Numbered from the stretch's first letter, positions 9,944 through 22,314 are shown. The stretch is 36,033 nt of DNA from Conidiobolus incongruus B7586 (GCA_000697335.1 JNEM01014153.1:1-36033); one strand, 5' to 3'. Notes: generated by a model not told the origin, from the sequence alone. Numbers and translations: made by a program.

Positions 9944-12071
9944 GTCACTTAGGATTAACTTAATTCTGTTTGAGATTATTTTCAAATTATGGTATTAGTT
10001 TTGGGATTGATGAAATTATTTAAAATCTGTCAAATTATTAATATACAATTGATTAATTTGGCTATTTCTAACATTCTATGAATGGGGCACCTGGCTTATG
10101 TTGACAATGAGTTGTGACTCGGTGTCAAGAATTGGGTAAAAAGTTGGATGTTATGCCTGTTGAATATACCAAGTGGCAAGAAAATTTAAATTATAATTGG
10201 ATTACTTATAGATCATAAATATCCACAATGTCACCAACCAAAGACTCCAAAGGTTTGGTATTATCTTGGTTCCTGACTTAATCACTAATTAATAAATGAT
10301 AACTTAAGGATTTAAGTAATTGATGTATTTTTAATAGAAAAAATGTATTTATTATTGTGTTCTGAACTAAAGTTATATATCCAGAGTAATTTTTAAATTA
10401 TAGCTGACCTTCTAAGGGGTTGAAGTTCATCAATACTAAGATAAGAATCATAGATAGCTAGTAAGATTTTACAATACTTAAGTAAGTCTAAAGTGATAAC
10501 AACATCTAATAATATTATAGAAGTGGCTTTACTATTAAAATACTTGCTTGTAACACTTATTAAAAGTTTATAACTTCATTTATTTTAATTTAGTTTTGAA
10601 TTATTTAATTAGTATTTTATATTAGGTAATAATTATTCTAACTCACTATAATCATTTTAAATTATTTTTAAAACAATGTCATAATATAAATAATAATTTA
10701 TTTTAACAAATATTATTTATTTATAATCAATATATTATTAGAGATTGAATTATATCAAATTATTGATATTATTGATTTTTTTCTTTATTTATAATTCAAC
10801 AAAATTATTATAAAAACCAATTTTAAAAGGATGTTAAAATTTCTGATATTAATATTAATTGAATATAAAACCTAATTATTTTTACAATGGAAATTTTTTT
10901 AGATTAGTTTTACTAAAACCTAATAAATATCTTTTAAGAAATATTATATTATTTGATTTTAAACTAAGATTTAAACTACCTGAGTTATATAAAATAATTA
11001 AATATATAATAAAGGAATTATTATTTCTAGATATTATTAAAAAAAGTTGATATATTTTTAAAATAATGATTATTATATCAAAGATTAATCATAAATAAAT
11101 AGAAAAATAAAATATTTGATTAAGGAATATTAGATATTATAAACACTCATATTAATTATATTTTGAAGGAATTTTTAAAGATATCAATTATTAATTTTAG
11201 TTAAACATTATCATGACTAAAAAATTAAAAAATTTTAGAAAATATCAAATTAAATACCATATAGGTTAATTATATCTAATAAGTTAAATAAGTCAATCTA
11301 TAATTTTCATTCATAAAATTTATAATAAAATATATTATATTTAAAAACTTTATTATTACTAATATAATATATATAATTTTTGATATTAAATTCTATAAAT
11401 ATTATCAAATAATTAAAAAAAAGATAAAAGACAAGTGAAATCAGATATATATGAAAAAAATTATTTTTATTATATAATAGAATTAAAAATAATATTATAT
11501 ATTATAAATTTAAAAAATAGCAAAAAATAAATAAAGACTATTATTTTAAAATAATCTAAAAAGTTATATAAAGTTTTAAAAAACAATAACCAGAATATTT
11601 TTTAAATAGAAATTTAAAAATAAAATAAAACTATATATAATAGTTAAAACCATATATATTTTAAATTATAATTAAATTAAACCATTATTTAACATTCTCC
11701 CTTAATCTTATATCTAGATTTTTTTAAAATATTAAAAATAAAATTTTTAAAAACTTAAATAAACAGAAATTATATTTTTGAAATTTATTAAAACAATATA
11801 ATAATTGTATGAAAAGAGGATATATAGCTATTTTGAATGATAAGAACTAGTTTAAAAATATAACAACTGTTATATATCTAGAGAATGAAATAATAGTACA
11901 CTTGAATAAAGAATAAAAATTTGATAATAATAAAAAAATATTTTATATTAGTATTATTATTTTTAAACTTTAAATTCAATAAATAAAATCAAAAATTATC
12001 TTAATAGCTATAGATAACAATATATTGTTAATTATTATAGTTAAACCATTATTTATCTTATATCCATATCA
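9919..12071. other. Long AT-rich intergenic region
   Basis: The first 350 bases hold a slightly GC-richer patch (about 10075-10260) with no recognisable domain. From about 10300 to 12050 the DNA is extremely AT-rich, with many A and T runs. A 63-codon frame at 10859-11050 starts from a non-ATG codon and is all I, L, K, N, F and Y, so it is taken as chance. No RNA genes or tandem repeats were seen. Confidence 0.6.
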
Positions 12072-12215
12072 CTAATTTATAAACAGTTTAATACGTTTGG
12101 TGGGATTTATACTATGATTCATTATCAAATTCTGGTTAGATATAACATCAGCTAGCCCTTTTCCCAACATTCTTGCTAGGGGGTATTGGTGAGCACTAGC
12201 AACTTGCCAGTAGTC
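12072..12215 (-). mobile_element. hAT transposase C-terminal relic
   Basis: On the minus strand a 47-codon open run ends at TAG 12072. It reads DYWQVASAHQYPLARMLGKG, then LADVISNQNLIMNHSINPTK and RIKLFIN. This follows the hAT transposase dimerisation domain: W, then Y-P-x-L-A-x-x-A, L-A-x-x-x-S, the R/L-rich core, L/I-x-P, and L-x-x-L/F-x-N at the C terminus. The usual S-E-R-x-F-S core is diverged (SNQNLIM). Just upstream another minus-strand frame reads QLDNW, as in the segment before the WW/YW of hAT domains, suggesting a frameshift. No terminal inverted repeats or 8-bp target duplications were identified, and the rest of the transposase is gone. It is an inactive, old DNA-transposon fragment, noticeably richer in GC than its surroundings. 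Confidence 0.5.
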
Positions 12216-14857
12216 TCACCACCCAATTATCTAACTGCCTTAAATTGCTAGAGTGATTAAGTTAAAAAGTAGTTTTTAAAAGATCTTAAATTATTTATAT
12301 AATATAAAAAATAAAATTTACTTACCTTTAATGACTTTAAGATTATATTTTAGAAGTCAAAGTATAATTTAATAAACTTTCAGATTCAAAGATCTTATAT
12401 CATGATATTGTGTATAATTGTTTGGTATAGTATTATAATATTTGTGATCAGTGATCACATTGACTCATTGCAATTGGCCATTTGTGTTCACCATTTCCTT
12501 GTTTGGATGTAAATGAAATTAGGAAAGCAGTCAACAATTCAATCCATTCTAAATCATAATAAATTTGATTTAATTAAACTAATTATTCACATTAAATTGT
12601 CTAATATAAATTTTGTGGTTAGGGGTATCACATAGGTAGAATATCGCATATATATTACATTAAAAATATATCTAAATTGAAATTAATGATATATAAATAA
12701 TTTATTCAATATTATTTATAAGTTAATAAAAAAGATTGGACAATAACTTTAACCAAAATTTGTAATTTAATACTAATATTTTTATGTTGAAATGGAATTT
12801 CATTTTTAGATATTGAAATGATTGTTATTTTCATTATTGATATCTATTATTATAATTAGACATTATTAAATGGAATTCAAAAATTATAACTAAATTTACT
12901 TAAGAATTTTTTTATGCTTTTCCCTTATGAATCAAATTTCTAATTTTCACTATTATATAGATGTTTTAAAATGGCATGATTGAATAAGCGAATTTCAAAC
13001 AATAATTTATGTAATATATAGCATTTTTTATCATTTTGTATATGATATAGGTTTAGAATTTATATCAAATATGAGTGGTTTGAAAGACCATCAAATTTAT
13101 ATTTCAATCAAATCAAAGGTTTTACCTGAATGATCAGATGAAGATCAAATGGGTGATTTTGATGTTATTATAATATATTTCAATGTTTGAAATGATATTT
13201 ATATCTCTACATATCAATATAAATTCTTAATATATAATATTATATAAATATTTAGGAACAGCTTTAACTATATATTGTTTATAATTTATTAAGTCCATGG
13301 ATTTGCAAATAATTTCAAAGCTTTTATACGTTGTTAACCTTGGTATCTGAAACATCAAAATATATTCTATTTTCACTTATTATTCCAAGTTTGAAAGATG
13401 ACAATATACATGAAATATGAATAAACTTATGCTTAATCAACTAAGTAAAATATAGTTCATGTTTAGTATAATTAAGATATAATTGTTGAGTAAATATCGC
13501 TTATTATAATATGATATATTGGATCAAATTTAAGAGTTACAATGCTTACATCTGAAAATTTCGGAGGAGTTAGACATGTTCTCAAAAGTTAATGGGTTAA
13601 ACATTAAATTGTATCATTATTCATATTATTTTTAAAAATCTTGAAGAAATTTGATATTGGAAAGAAGGGTGATTCCAGAAATATTTTATGATCCTTAGTA
13701 CTTTAAATCGCAATGATAACATAGTGCATACTTCAAAATTTCACAGCTACATTCTATTTCATCACTTTGGAATTTTTGTAATATATATCAAAATATCGGA
13801 TTTATAGCAATACAGTCACTTTAATTCCACAAACAAAATTCAACGACTAACAAAACTAAATAAATTGAAAAATAAACTCTAATATTAAATTCTAGATTGT
13901 GAATTGAGACTGATGACTGCAATTTGGGTCCATAATATTCCAAAATTCTTAAAATTTTTCTCACATAATATCAACTCTAATTTGTATGGTATGGATATAA
14001 AGTGTTACCAATTTTTGCCTAATGCTGAAGGATTTTTTAAATGAATAATTTTAACAAGATACTAAAATTATAATAAGGATAAAATATAAGTTATGCGAAA
14101 TAATTTTGACATTGGAATAATTTTCTTTAATTTTGCATTTTTTTTCTAATTTGATAGTATTTATTATATTTTAAATTATTAATAATACTGAATAAATCAT
14201 TTATCCCTCTTTTTAAAGTCCCAAAAAAACCTATATAAAATAATTAAAAGTAGAACTAATAGAAAAAATTATGAAAATAAATATCATGATATTAGTAAAT
14301 ATAATGAAAATTATTATCATTATTATTATATATTCAAATTATTAATTTTATCATCAAGTATAGTTTATTAGTATTTTTTATTAATGATATTAATTCTTAA
14401 TAGTTCGAATAGAATTGCATATTGATATAATATAAAATAATTAAACATTTCAATCATATCATTTTTTATATTGCTTTATAATAAATGAATATCATGATAA
14501 TTATATTTGAAACAAAATAACTAACATTGCAACTATGATCAAAATCTTATTATTATAAACAGTCAAATCAAAATTAATTAGAAATGGGTACTTGTTTACT
14601 TGAGAAAGCATTGGTTAAAAAAATAAGTATAAATATAAAATTTCATCGAACCATTTATCATCTTTAAATCACATTTATTCAATACAAAATATTTATTATT
14701 ATAATATTCAAAAAGTTGATTTTAATATTAATATTAAGAGTCCTTTGTAAATAATTTAGCTCCAAAATAACATATATTTTTATCTTGAATAATTTTTTAT
14801 ATTATTCAGCTTGATTTTAAAATATTAATTCAAAATTTTTTGTAAAGTTTATTCAAA
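12216..14857. other. AT-rich intergenic region upstream of the RhoGAP gene
   Basis: About 2.6 kb of AT-rich sequence without an ORF or RNA gene that I can recognise. It contains a 17-bp palindrome at 12443-12459 and otherwise only A/T runs. The last few hundred bases must include the promoter of the SH3-PH-RhoGAP gene, but no specific element is evident. Confidence 0.6.
12443..12459. repeat. 17-bp palindrome (TGTGATCA-G-TGATCACA)
   Basis: Two perfect 8-base inverted arms flank a single G. It lies in spacer DNA about 230 bases from the hAT relic. It could be a transcription-factor dimer site or chance. Confidence 0.5.
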
Positions 14858-17800
14858 ATGTGCGCTCATTACGTGGCTTTGGAAGAGGAAACTATTAAAG
14901 ATTTACCCAAAGATGAGCCTCCCGTTTGGGTTTATACCGAATGGGAGTATCAGGCGGAACAGGATGACGAATTGGTACTACCACAATAATACTTCTTATA
15001 TTCATATTTTTAATTTTATTTTAGTCATTTCCTGCTGGTATTTGGATAACTATTTTAGAGAATAAGGGCCACGGATGGTAAATTAATTTAAAAATTTATT
15101 ATTAAAAGAATATAACATTTTTATTTTTGTTACTTTTGTTATATAGGTTAAAAGGTATGATTTTTATAAATCAAAAATATTTCTCATTTAACTAAATATA
15201 TATTTTTTTATTAGCACAGCTTAACGGTAAAGTTGGTTTAATTCCTGAAAATCATATTAAATATATAGAGCCTGTGACGAGTAATTGAATTTAATACAAA
15301 CTTTTTTATGGTTGACTGAATAGTATTAATTTAGAGTTTGGAGTTGCTACTAAAACTAACACAAGTCCAGTTGCTCACCCAAGACCTGCACAGACATTTG
15401 CTCAATATTCTACTTCAGAGCCAACTACTTCAGGTGTGGAGATCCTAACCTCTCATATCGAAGTTCAAGAAATGACTTTCACAGCTCCTCCAAGGCCGCG
15501 TCTTACCATGTCTAAATCTGTGCCTACAACTACCCAATCTCTCCCTACAATGGACAATACTTCCATCCCTTCAGCAGATAAACTCGACAAATTAAAAAAA
15601 CAAATTGATCAGGTATTACAAATTTTAGTAACTTTATCCAATGTTATTTATCTTCGTTTTACATTTTATTTTATAATAGCTCAATATCCAAGGTAGACAA
15701 AAATCATCTCACTTTATGATATAATAATATTTACTCATAAATTTGTATAGATTTTGATTTGGATATTAAATTAATCGATCAATCTAAAGTAACTCAGCAA
15801 AAATCCAAAAATTTGACAGACACTGTCAAAGGTCACTTGAAATCCATGTCAAGTGGTACAGTGTCCATGGTAATTTATTCACCTTAACAATGATATTAAT
15901 ATAATCAATCAACTATCGTATTATATAGAAACCTATTAACAGACGTCACTCTGAAAAAATATCCCCCATTATTATTGACAAGTCATCTCCCTATAGATCA
16001 AGTCCAACGTCGCCCAATTACAGAAATCATATGGATAGTTATCACGAAAAACCTATAGCCAATAATAGAGATTTGCATCAAGGCGAAGATTTCTATGAGT
16101 ACATCAACTCGAAATTAAAAACCATTAACAATGATGGAAGACAAATTAATTTCCAAGGTTCGAATGAATCTGAGAAAGGAAATCTACTGAACTTTGCTTC
16201 AAATGACTTGGATCCTACACATTCGAGCTTAGCAAATGATATGCATTATCATCAGCCCGATACGAATGATGTGATCACCGATGATCCCATTCAGCGTGAT
16301 ATGAATCGAAATAGCAACAATCCATTTTTGAATGATATGATCCATTCTAACAATGCTATTTATCAAAATCCAGATACTAACATATTCCAAGTTGATAACC
16401 AGCCCAATTTGCCCAATCAAGATTCCCCTTTTGAATTTCCTAGATATCAATCCAATCAAGGCACTGATATGACATTTACACCATGGCAAGAGTTCAACCA
16501 AGTGGACTATTTTGCTTCAGGGAAATCTCAGCCCATTTCATTGGATGAAACTGAATCTCCTGCAGAATTGGCTCAAACACTGCCTCATACTGAAAATTAT
16601 CAAAATAACTATAGTGATCATCATTTAGTTGAAGAAGATTCAGATGCTGAAGATGATGAAGATAATGAATTAACTAGTCACCACAGAGAGTTGGCACACA
16701 GAATCAGTAGTACTTCACTTGAATTGGTGCATCAAGGAGGTGTCATGAAACTTGAAGATAACTTAAATGTGAAAGCAGATGCTCTTGATGGTGGGTCACT
16801 AAAGGAAATCAAACATTGGAAGACATACACTGTCATGTTATGTCGAGGAACTATCCTGATTTACAAATTCAAACTAAAAAATGCGCCATACAAATTCAAA
16901 GGCTGGTTTGATCTCCACAATGCACAGGTACTCATGGGCGGCAAACAATTTTCCAAGAAAAAGAATGTATTCGTCGTTCAAACGTGTACTGGCATTCAAG
17001 CTCTTTTCCAAACATCAAGTGAGACAGAAACATTAAAATGGTTTAATGCAATTCAGCAGGATATCAAGGATCAAGAAGATGGAAAGATGAGAGACCCAGC
17101 AATTACCAATTTAATTAATATGAATCAAAATCTCAAAGCGATGAAACCCAAGCTCGGTAAAAGGGCGGATAAAAATAAGATATCCCAGCCCATTTTGGAG
17201 CCCATATCCAGTTCTGCTGTGGGCGGCAAACCCATTTCGACCACTACTACTCAGTCAGATTCCGTCAACTTTAAGGGTCATAGGTCATCCAAGAAAAATT
17301 TTGGCAATTTCTTGAAGGGTCTTGACAAGAGTAAGGATCAAAATTTGGGCAGTGCTTACTGCTGGGGTAAGTTGGCTCTCAACAGTGGCGACGTCAGATG
17401 CCATCTCGTGGAACTGTTAATTGACGAAATCGATTCTCGAGGTATTGATTCGGAGGGAATCTATCGATTATCTGGTAACTCTTCCAGTATAAAAAAATGG
17501 AAAGAGAAGGTTGAGAAGGGTCAATCTCTAAACCTCCAAGAAGAGGGAGATATCAACGTGTTGACAGGTATTCTCAAACTCTTCTTTAGGGAGCTTAGTG
17601 AGCCCTTGATCCCATACCATCTCTATGGCCCCATGATCCAAGCTTCACTTGATCAAGATTACGACACTCGATTAATGGGAATCAAAGAATGTGTGTACCA
17701 ACTCCCTCAAGTGAATTTCTCCACTCTCAAAAAACTAGCGAACCACTTATGGGCGATTTCCGAGCATTGCGAAGTGAATAAAATGGACACGAGTAATTTA

Positions 17801-17944
17801 GCGATCGTATTCGGACCCACATTAATGCGCAACTCGGACAAAGATATCCCCAATCACAACGCCCAACACAACGTAATCGAATCTATCATTATTCAAAAGG
17901 ACTGGATGTTTGACGAAGATTACGGAACGAGGAACAAATCCTAA
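14858..17944 (+). CDS. SH3-PH-RhoGAP GTPase-activating protein
   Basis: Exons 14858-14974, 15025-15077, 15147-15154, 15215-15280, 15335-15612, 15680-15692, 15751-15869 and 15929-17944 give 889 residues. An SH3 domain spans residues about 23-80 (YQAEQDDELSFPAG, GHGWLKAQLNGKVGLIPENH). It is followed by a Pro/Ser/Thr-rich linker with PPRPR, a long Asn/Asp/Gln-rich disordered region with an acidic patch, a PH domain at about 481-599 (HWKTYTVMLCRGTILIYKFK ... WFNAIQQDI) and a RhoGAP domain at about 706-875. The arginine finger is R731 in GIYRLSG; GILKLFFRELSEPLIP and TSNLAIVFGPTLMR are conserved RhoGAP segments. Such proteins accelerate GTP hydrolysis on Rho/Rac/Cdc42 at membranes, controlling actin and polarity. 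Domain order resembles animal ARHGAP12/15/27 without the WW domain. Exons of 8 and 13 nt are required to keep the frame; the 8-nt one encodes part of the conserved GW-x-K of the SH3 domain. ATG 14858 is the first methionine in frame. Confidence 0.92.
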
Positions 17945-17992
17945 CTTAATAAAAATTTCATCATTATCATTTATTTAATTCATTAAATTTAA

Positions 17993-18334
17993 TTTAGAAT
18001 CATTAATTTTTCACAATATTTCAAATTTTGTTTGTTAGTCATTATATTAGATGACGACGAAAAAATTATATTAAGTAACAGTTTTTCAAGTGATAACCAA
18101 CGTTTGGAACCTTATTATTCAGATTCTAAACCCAATAATACTAAACAAATAAGTAAATATCCTATGTCCCATTTATTTTTCACTTTTTTTCAGAATCTTA
18201 AATTCAAAATCATCTACCTCTCATACACCTATCCCAATTATTCGTCAGACACTCTAGAACATTTACAAAATTTATGCTCTAATTACGGTTTGATAAGGTT
18301 GTCCAAATCTAAAAACTCGAAAAATTATATTTGA
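17993..18334 (+). other. Unrecognised open frame without a start codon
   Basis: The + frame is open from 17993 to TGA 18334, beginning 48 bases after the RhoGAP stop. It has no ATG in its 5' half; an AG at 18037-18038 after a T-rich tract looks like a splice acceptor. The translated part reads VIILDDDEKIILSNSFSSDN and QRLEPYYSDSKPNNTKQ, later LKFKIIYLSYTYPNYSSDTL, with more balanced residues than the AT-rich chance frames nearby. A GTAAAT donor and a pyrimidine-rich CAG acceptor (18153-18193) exist, but splicing them puts the next exon out of frame with the open part. It may be the 3' exon of an unseen gene, an alternative last exon of the RhoGAP gene, or a gene relic. No family recognised. 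Confidence 0.25.
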
Positions 18335-19124
18335 ACTGGGATAGGCAACATAACCCCCTAAGTACACTGAATTTATTTCAAAAAGTTGGAGCATTAAACA
18401 AAATATTATTAACAAATATGAAAAATTAGCAAAATAACCAAATTTAAATTTTATAAATTTTTATTCAAGAAAGTTTTTATAATAAAATAATATGATGTAA
18501 AGTAAGATTTATATCAAAATGCATTTCAAATAATTTTTAAAAATTTTTAACTTTTAAATTTAGATGTAGTTCTTAAATAATATAAAAATTCTATATTTAA
18601 TAATTAAGATTTGAAATTAACTAAAAAATTATTGGTAAAATATTTGGATAAGATGGTACACATTGTGTATATTTGACTGTTAAATATAATAATATTGAAT
18701 TAATATTGGCTGGAGTATATTATTCGGTTGTTTAATAAGTAAAGGGAATAGAAAAAGAACTACGTAATTCTTTAAGAAGTAATAGTGCTGAATTGCTAGT
18801 CAGAATAATGAATAAAATTTGCTAAAATATATTGGTGAGTTTGAATAAATTTATTAAAAACGGTTCTTGCAAAATTGAAAAAATTAATCAATTATTAATT
18901 TTGAAAATAATTTGAATTGTCCCACAAAATCCTAATTAATTGTCTTGTTTTAATCATTGAAATGATTACGTTTACATTCATAAATTAAAATTAACACAAA
19001 AATCATTCATTAATTCTATTTAAAAATATCAGTATCAATTAACTATATATCATTTCAATACTGCCTCATATTTCATTAATATTTATAACATATATTATTA
19101 AATTAATACAATTAAACCATAATT
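18335..19124. other. AT-rich intergenic spacer and RPT4 promoter side
   Basis: AT-rich DNA with no open frame that looks coding. It ends at the Rpt4 start codon; I did not see the proteasome-gene element GGTGGCAAA known from yeasts. Confidence 0.6.
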
Positions 19125-20480
19125 ATGTCAGTTATTGAAAAAATTAATCAAGATCCAGGCCTAAAAAATGCTTTAAAAGAATATCACAGAAAGTTGAAAG
19201 ACCATAGGGAGTTGGAAGAAAAGCTCAAAACTAGTAATTATATATATATATATATTTATTTATTTATTGTATATACTAATTAAATTTTTAGTGAGATTGG
19301 GTTTGAGAGATTTGGCTAAAACTTTTGACAAAACTGAAAATGATATTAAAGCTTTACAGAGTGTTGGACAAATTATTGGCGAAGTTTTAAAACAGTTGGA
19401 CGAAGATAGATGTGATTATTATAAATTTAATTATCTAATCTTATTTAACTAATTGTATTAATTTAGTTATTGTTAAGGCTTCCAGCGGCCCTCGTTACGT
19501 AGTTGGGTGTCGTAACAGAGTGGACAAATCCAAACTCAAATTGGGGTCTCGTGTCGCTCTCGATATGACTACTTTAACTATTATGAGATTACTCCCCCGT
19601 GAAGTCGATCCTCTCGTTTACAACATGTCTTTGGAAGACCCTGGTTCCGTTTCTTTCGCCGGTATTGGTGGTTTAGGTGAACAAATTCGTGAATTGCGTG
19701 AAGTAAGTTAATTTATTTTTTTTAATTATGATAATATTAATCATTTATTAGGTTATTGAACTTCCATTATTAAATCCTGAATTATTTATCAGAGTTGGTA
19801 TTAAGCCTCCTAAGGGTGTCTTACTTTATGGACCTCCTGGTACTGGTAAAACGTTATTGGCCAGAGCTGTTGCCAGTACCCTTGAGACCAACTTCCTTAA
19901 GGTAGTCTCCAGTGCTATTGTCGATAAATATATTGGTGAATCTGCTCGTCTCATTCGTGAAATGTTTGCTTACGCCAAAGAACACGAGCCCTGTATTATT
20001 TTCATGGATGAAATTGATGCCATTGGAGGACGTAGATTCTCTGAAGGTACTTCAGCTGATCGTGAAATCCAGAGAACTTTGATGGAATTGTTAAACCAAA
20101 TGGACGGCTTCGACTATCTCGGCAAGACAAAATTAATTATGGCCACAAATCGTCCCGATACCTTAGATCCCGCTCTGCTCAGACCCGGTCGTTTAGATCG
20201 TAAGATCGAAATTCCCCTTCCCAACGAGCAGGGCAGAATGGAAATCTTAAAGATTCACGCCTCTCACATCGCCAAGCATGGTGACATTGATTACGAAGCC
20301 ATCGTCAAATTATCGGATGGATTTAACGGTGCAGATCTTAGAAACGTATGTACCGAAGCGGGCATGTTCGCTATCCGAGACGAAAAAGACTATGTGGTTC
20401 AAGAAGATTTTATGAAGGCCGTGCGAAAGGTTGCCGAAGCTAAGAAATTGGAAACCAAATTAGATTATGAAAAGTTATAA
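19125..20480 (+). CDS. RPT4: 26S proteasome regulatory ATPase Rpt4 (PSMC6)
   Basis: Exons 19125-19233, 19292-19411, 19467-19702 and 19752-20480 give 397 residues; introns are 58, 55 and 49 nt, with ACTAAT branch-like sites in the first two. It is a AAA+ ATPase of the 19S base that unfolds substrates and feeds them to the 20S core. Visible parts: N-terminal coiled coil (about 15-40), OB domain ([15 protein letters not shown] ... [21 protein letters not shown]), Walker A GPPGTGKT (182-189), Walker B IIFMDE (D241, E242), [19 protein letters not shown] with the arginine fingers, and the C-terminal helical domain ending [24 protein letters not shown] and [20 protein letters not shown] are specific to Rpt4 rather than the other Rpt subunits. 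Length matches human PSMC6 (389). Exon joins restore conserved residues exactly; the start methionine of the MRLGL segment is itself split by intron 1. Confidence 0.97.
19239..19254. repeat. (TA)n microsatellite inside RPT4 intron 1
   Basis: About eight TA units directly after the donor of the first RPT4 intron. A simple repeat likely to vary in length between strains; it lies outside coding sequence. Confidence 0.8.
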
Positions 20481-22125
20481 ATTTAGTTTATTATTTTGTG
20501 AATCTTATTTTTTTTTCTCTACTAGTTTACTGATTAAATACCAATTCATTATTTGTTTACATTATTCAGATATCCTTTTATCTTTTTTTGCAAATCATAT
20601 TGTAATAAACTATCCAGTTTAATTTACATGATAATTACTTGATTTAAATACATATTAAATAAAAATAGAATATATTCAAAGTATAACAGCAAGTATTTTA
20701 TAATTTATCACAATAAGGTATATCAATTGATATGATCTATTGCATAATATTTCTTAACAACGATTCAAATAAAATTCATTGAACAGTCACTGATAAGAAA
20801 TTCAAAATATGATAAAATAAGATTTTTTAGGAGTTAATAAAGAATAAATAAACTTTATTTTAATAAGAAGATTAAAGACCATATAATTGAACAATAAGTG
20901 TTTTGTTTGTATTTTGATATATATATATACTTAATTTTAAATTCAAAATACTAATAATCAATCAATTCATTAAATCATTTAAGAACTTTAAGCGTTTGCT
21001 ATGATAGAACAAAGTAATAACTTTTTAGATAAAGTATACATATTCAATAAAGTTCATGATTATAAAAATATCTTTATCCTTAATTGTACTACTCATTATT
21101 TCAAGTTGGATAATAATTAAGTTTATTTTAAAAAAATACATGAGTCTAACTTGTCAGTAGTAATCACTTAATTCATTTGATTTAAATTTGATATTTTTGA
21201 ATTTTTTTATCATTTGGAAAAACAACTATAATTTATCATTATGTGAATTATTTCATTCACATATGGATAATTCAATTTTGATATGTATGATTCTAAGTGA
21301 GGTATTACCTTGTTTTTCAACTGGACCAAGTTATCATTTATGGTTGTTTTCGATTTTTAGTTTTAATAAATAGTATGTAATTTAACAGATTAAAAGAACA
21401 GTATGTATAATTAAATTTTCTTTCATATATAATACAAAATTGTTTTATAATAATTATGATTGATTTTGTAACTCTTTGTTTTATTATATTTAATAAAATC
21501 AAAATCGTAAATTTATTAACAAAAATAACACTTAGAATCATTTATATACATATTATAGTTGTTATATAATATAGTTGAAATTATTTAAAAAAACTCAGTT
21601 TGTGAATAGAATTAATTCAATTTTCAAGTGTTAATCAATTTCAAAATTGATTCAATATATTTGATTATTAATTACTATTATTATCAAAATATTTTATAAT
21701 CTATTTATCGAGATTATAAAATTTTAAAAATTTTGTAATATTGAAATATAAATGTGTTTGAAGCACTATGTAATATCAAGATAAAATGATTGGAAAACAT
21801 GTAATAATCTTGAATGGATGACTTGGTTTAGTATTTATATTCTTTATTAGTAATTATATATTGTCAACTAATACTCTACTTTATGATGTGTTTATCATGT
21901 ATCAATTGATATTTAAACACTATATTTTATAGTTAAAGATGGTCTAAAGCATTACATAACTTGATTAATATTTTTATATTTTTATATATGAATTATTTTA
22001 CTAATCTATATTCTGAATCATAATATTTTTTTGACAAACTTTATTAGATAAATTTTAAGTGTCTCAGTATTAAATATTTCAAGACACGTCAGATCTTTGT
22101 CTTGCTCCTAATTCATATCAATTAA
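20481..22125. other. AT-rich intergenic region
   Basis: About 1.6 kb between the Rpt4 and cyclin genes, same orientation. The 61-codon frame at 21188-21373 begins at a non-ATG codon and matches nothing known. No RNA gene was recognised. Confidence 0.6.
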
Positions 22126-22314
22126 CCAATGAAGCTTAATAATATAAAAATGGTCGAAATTATCAACTTTCTACCAATCATCTAAAAATTAATTGACAAA
22201 TCAAATTAGTTGAATGACTTCATACAATAAAAGAAAATGAAAATTTCATTTAAATTTATGAATTATCCAATTATATCGCGTAAAAAGTATAGTCTTTATT
22301 TACCCTTAGCCAAT
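22126..22314 (+). promoter_or_regulatory. Cluster of four CCAAT motifs upstream of the cyclin gene
   Basis: Four + strand CCAAT pentamers lie at 22126, 22174, 22267 and 22310, 122-310 bases before the cyclin ATG. Multiple CCAAT boxes bound by NF-Y (HAP2/3/5) are a known feature of animal mitotic gene promoters; whether this holds here is inference. Confidence 0.35.

Noticed and set aside
10075-10260. GC-richer patch that might be a retroelement integrase zinc-finger remnant
   Set aside because: Only a loose resemblance over about 20 residues (VKNWVKSWMLCLLNIPSGK); the required His/Cys pattern is not visible, so no element was called.
10859-11050. 63-codon frame in extremely AT-rich DNA
   Set aside because: Starts at a non-ATG codon and is made of I, L, K, N, F and Y; no family resemblance.
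1174-11700. The same 18-base word (CATTATTTAACATTCTCC) near 1174 and 11682, considered as a dispersed repeat
   Set aside because: Flanks do not match, and one such coincidence is expected in 36 kb of AT-rich sequence.
12187-12221. TGGTGAG...CTCACCA hairpin considered as a tRNA or small RNA
   Set aside because: No tRNA cloverleaf, A box or B box; the stretch overlaps the start of the hAT transposase relic, so pairing is probably incidental.
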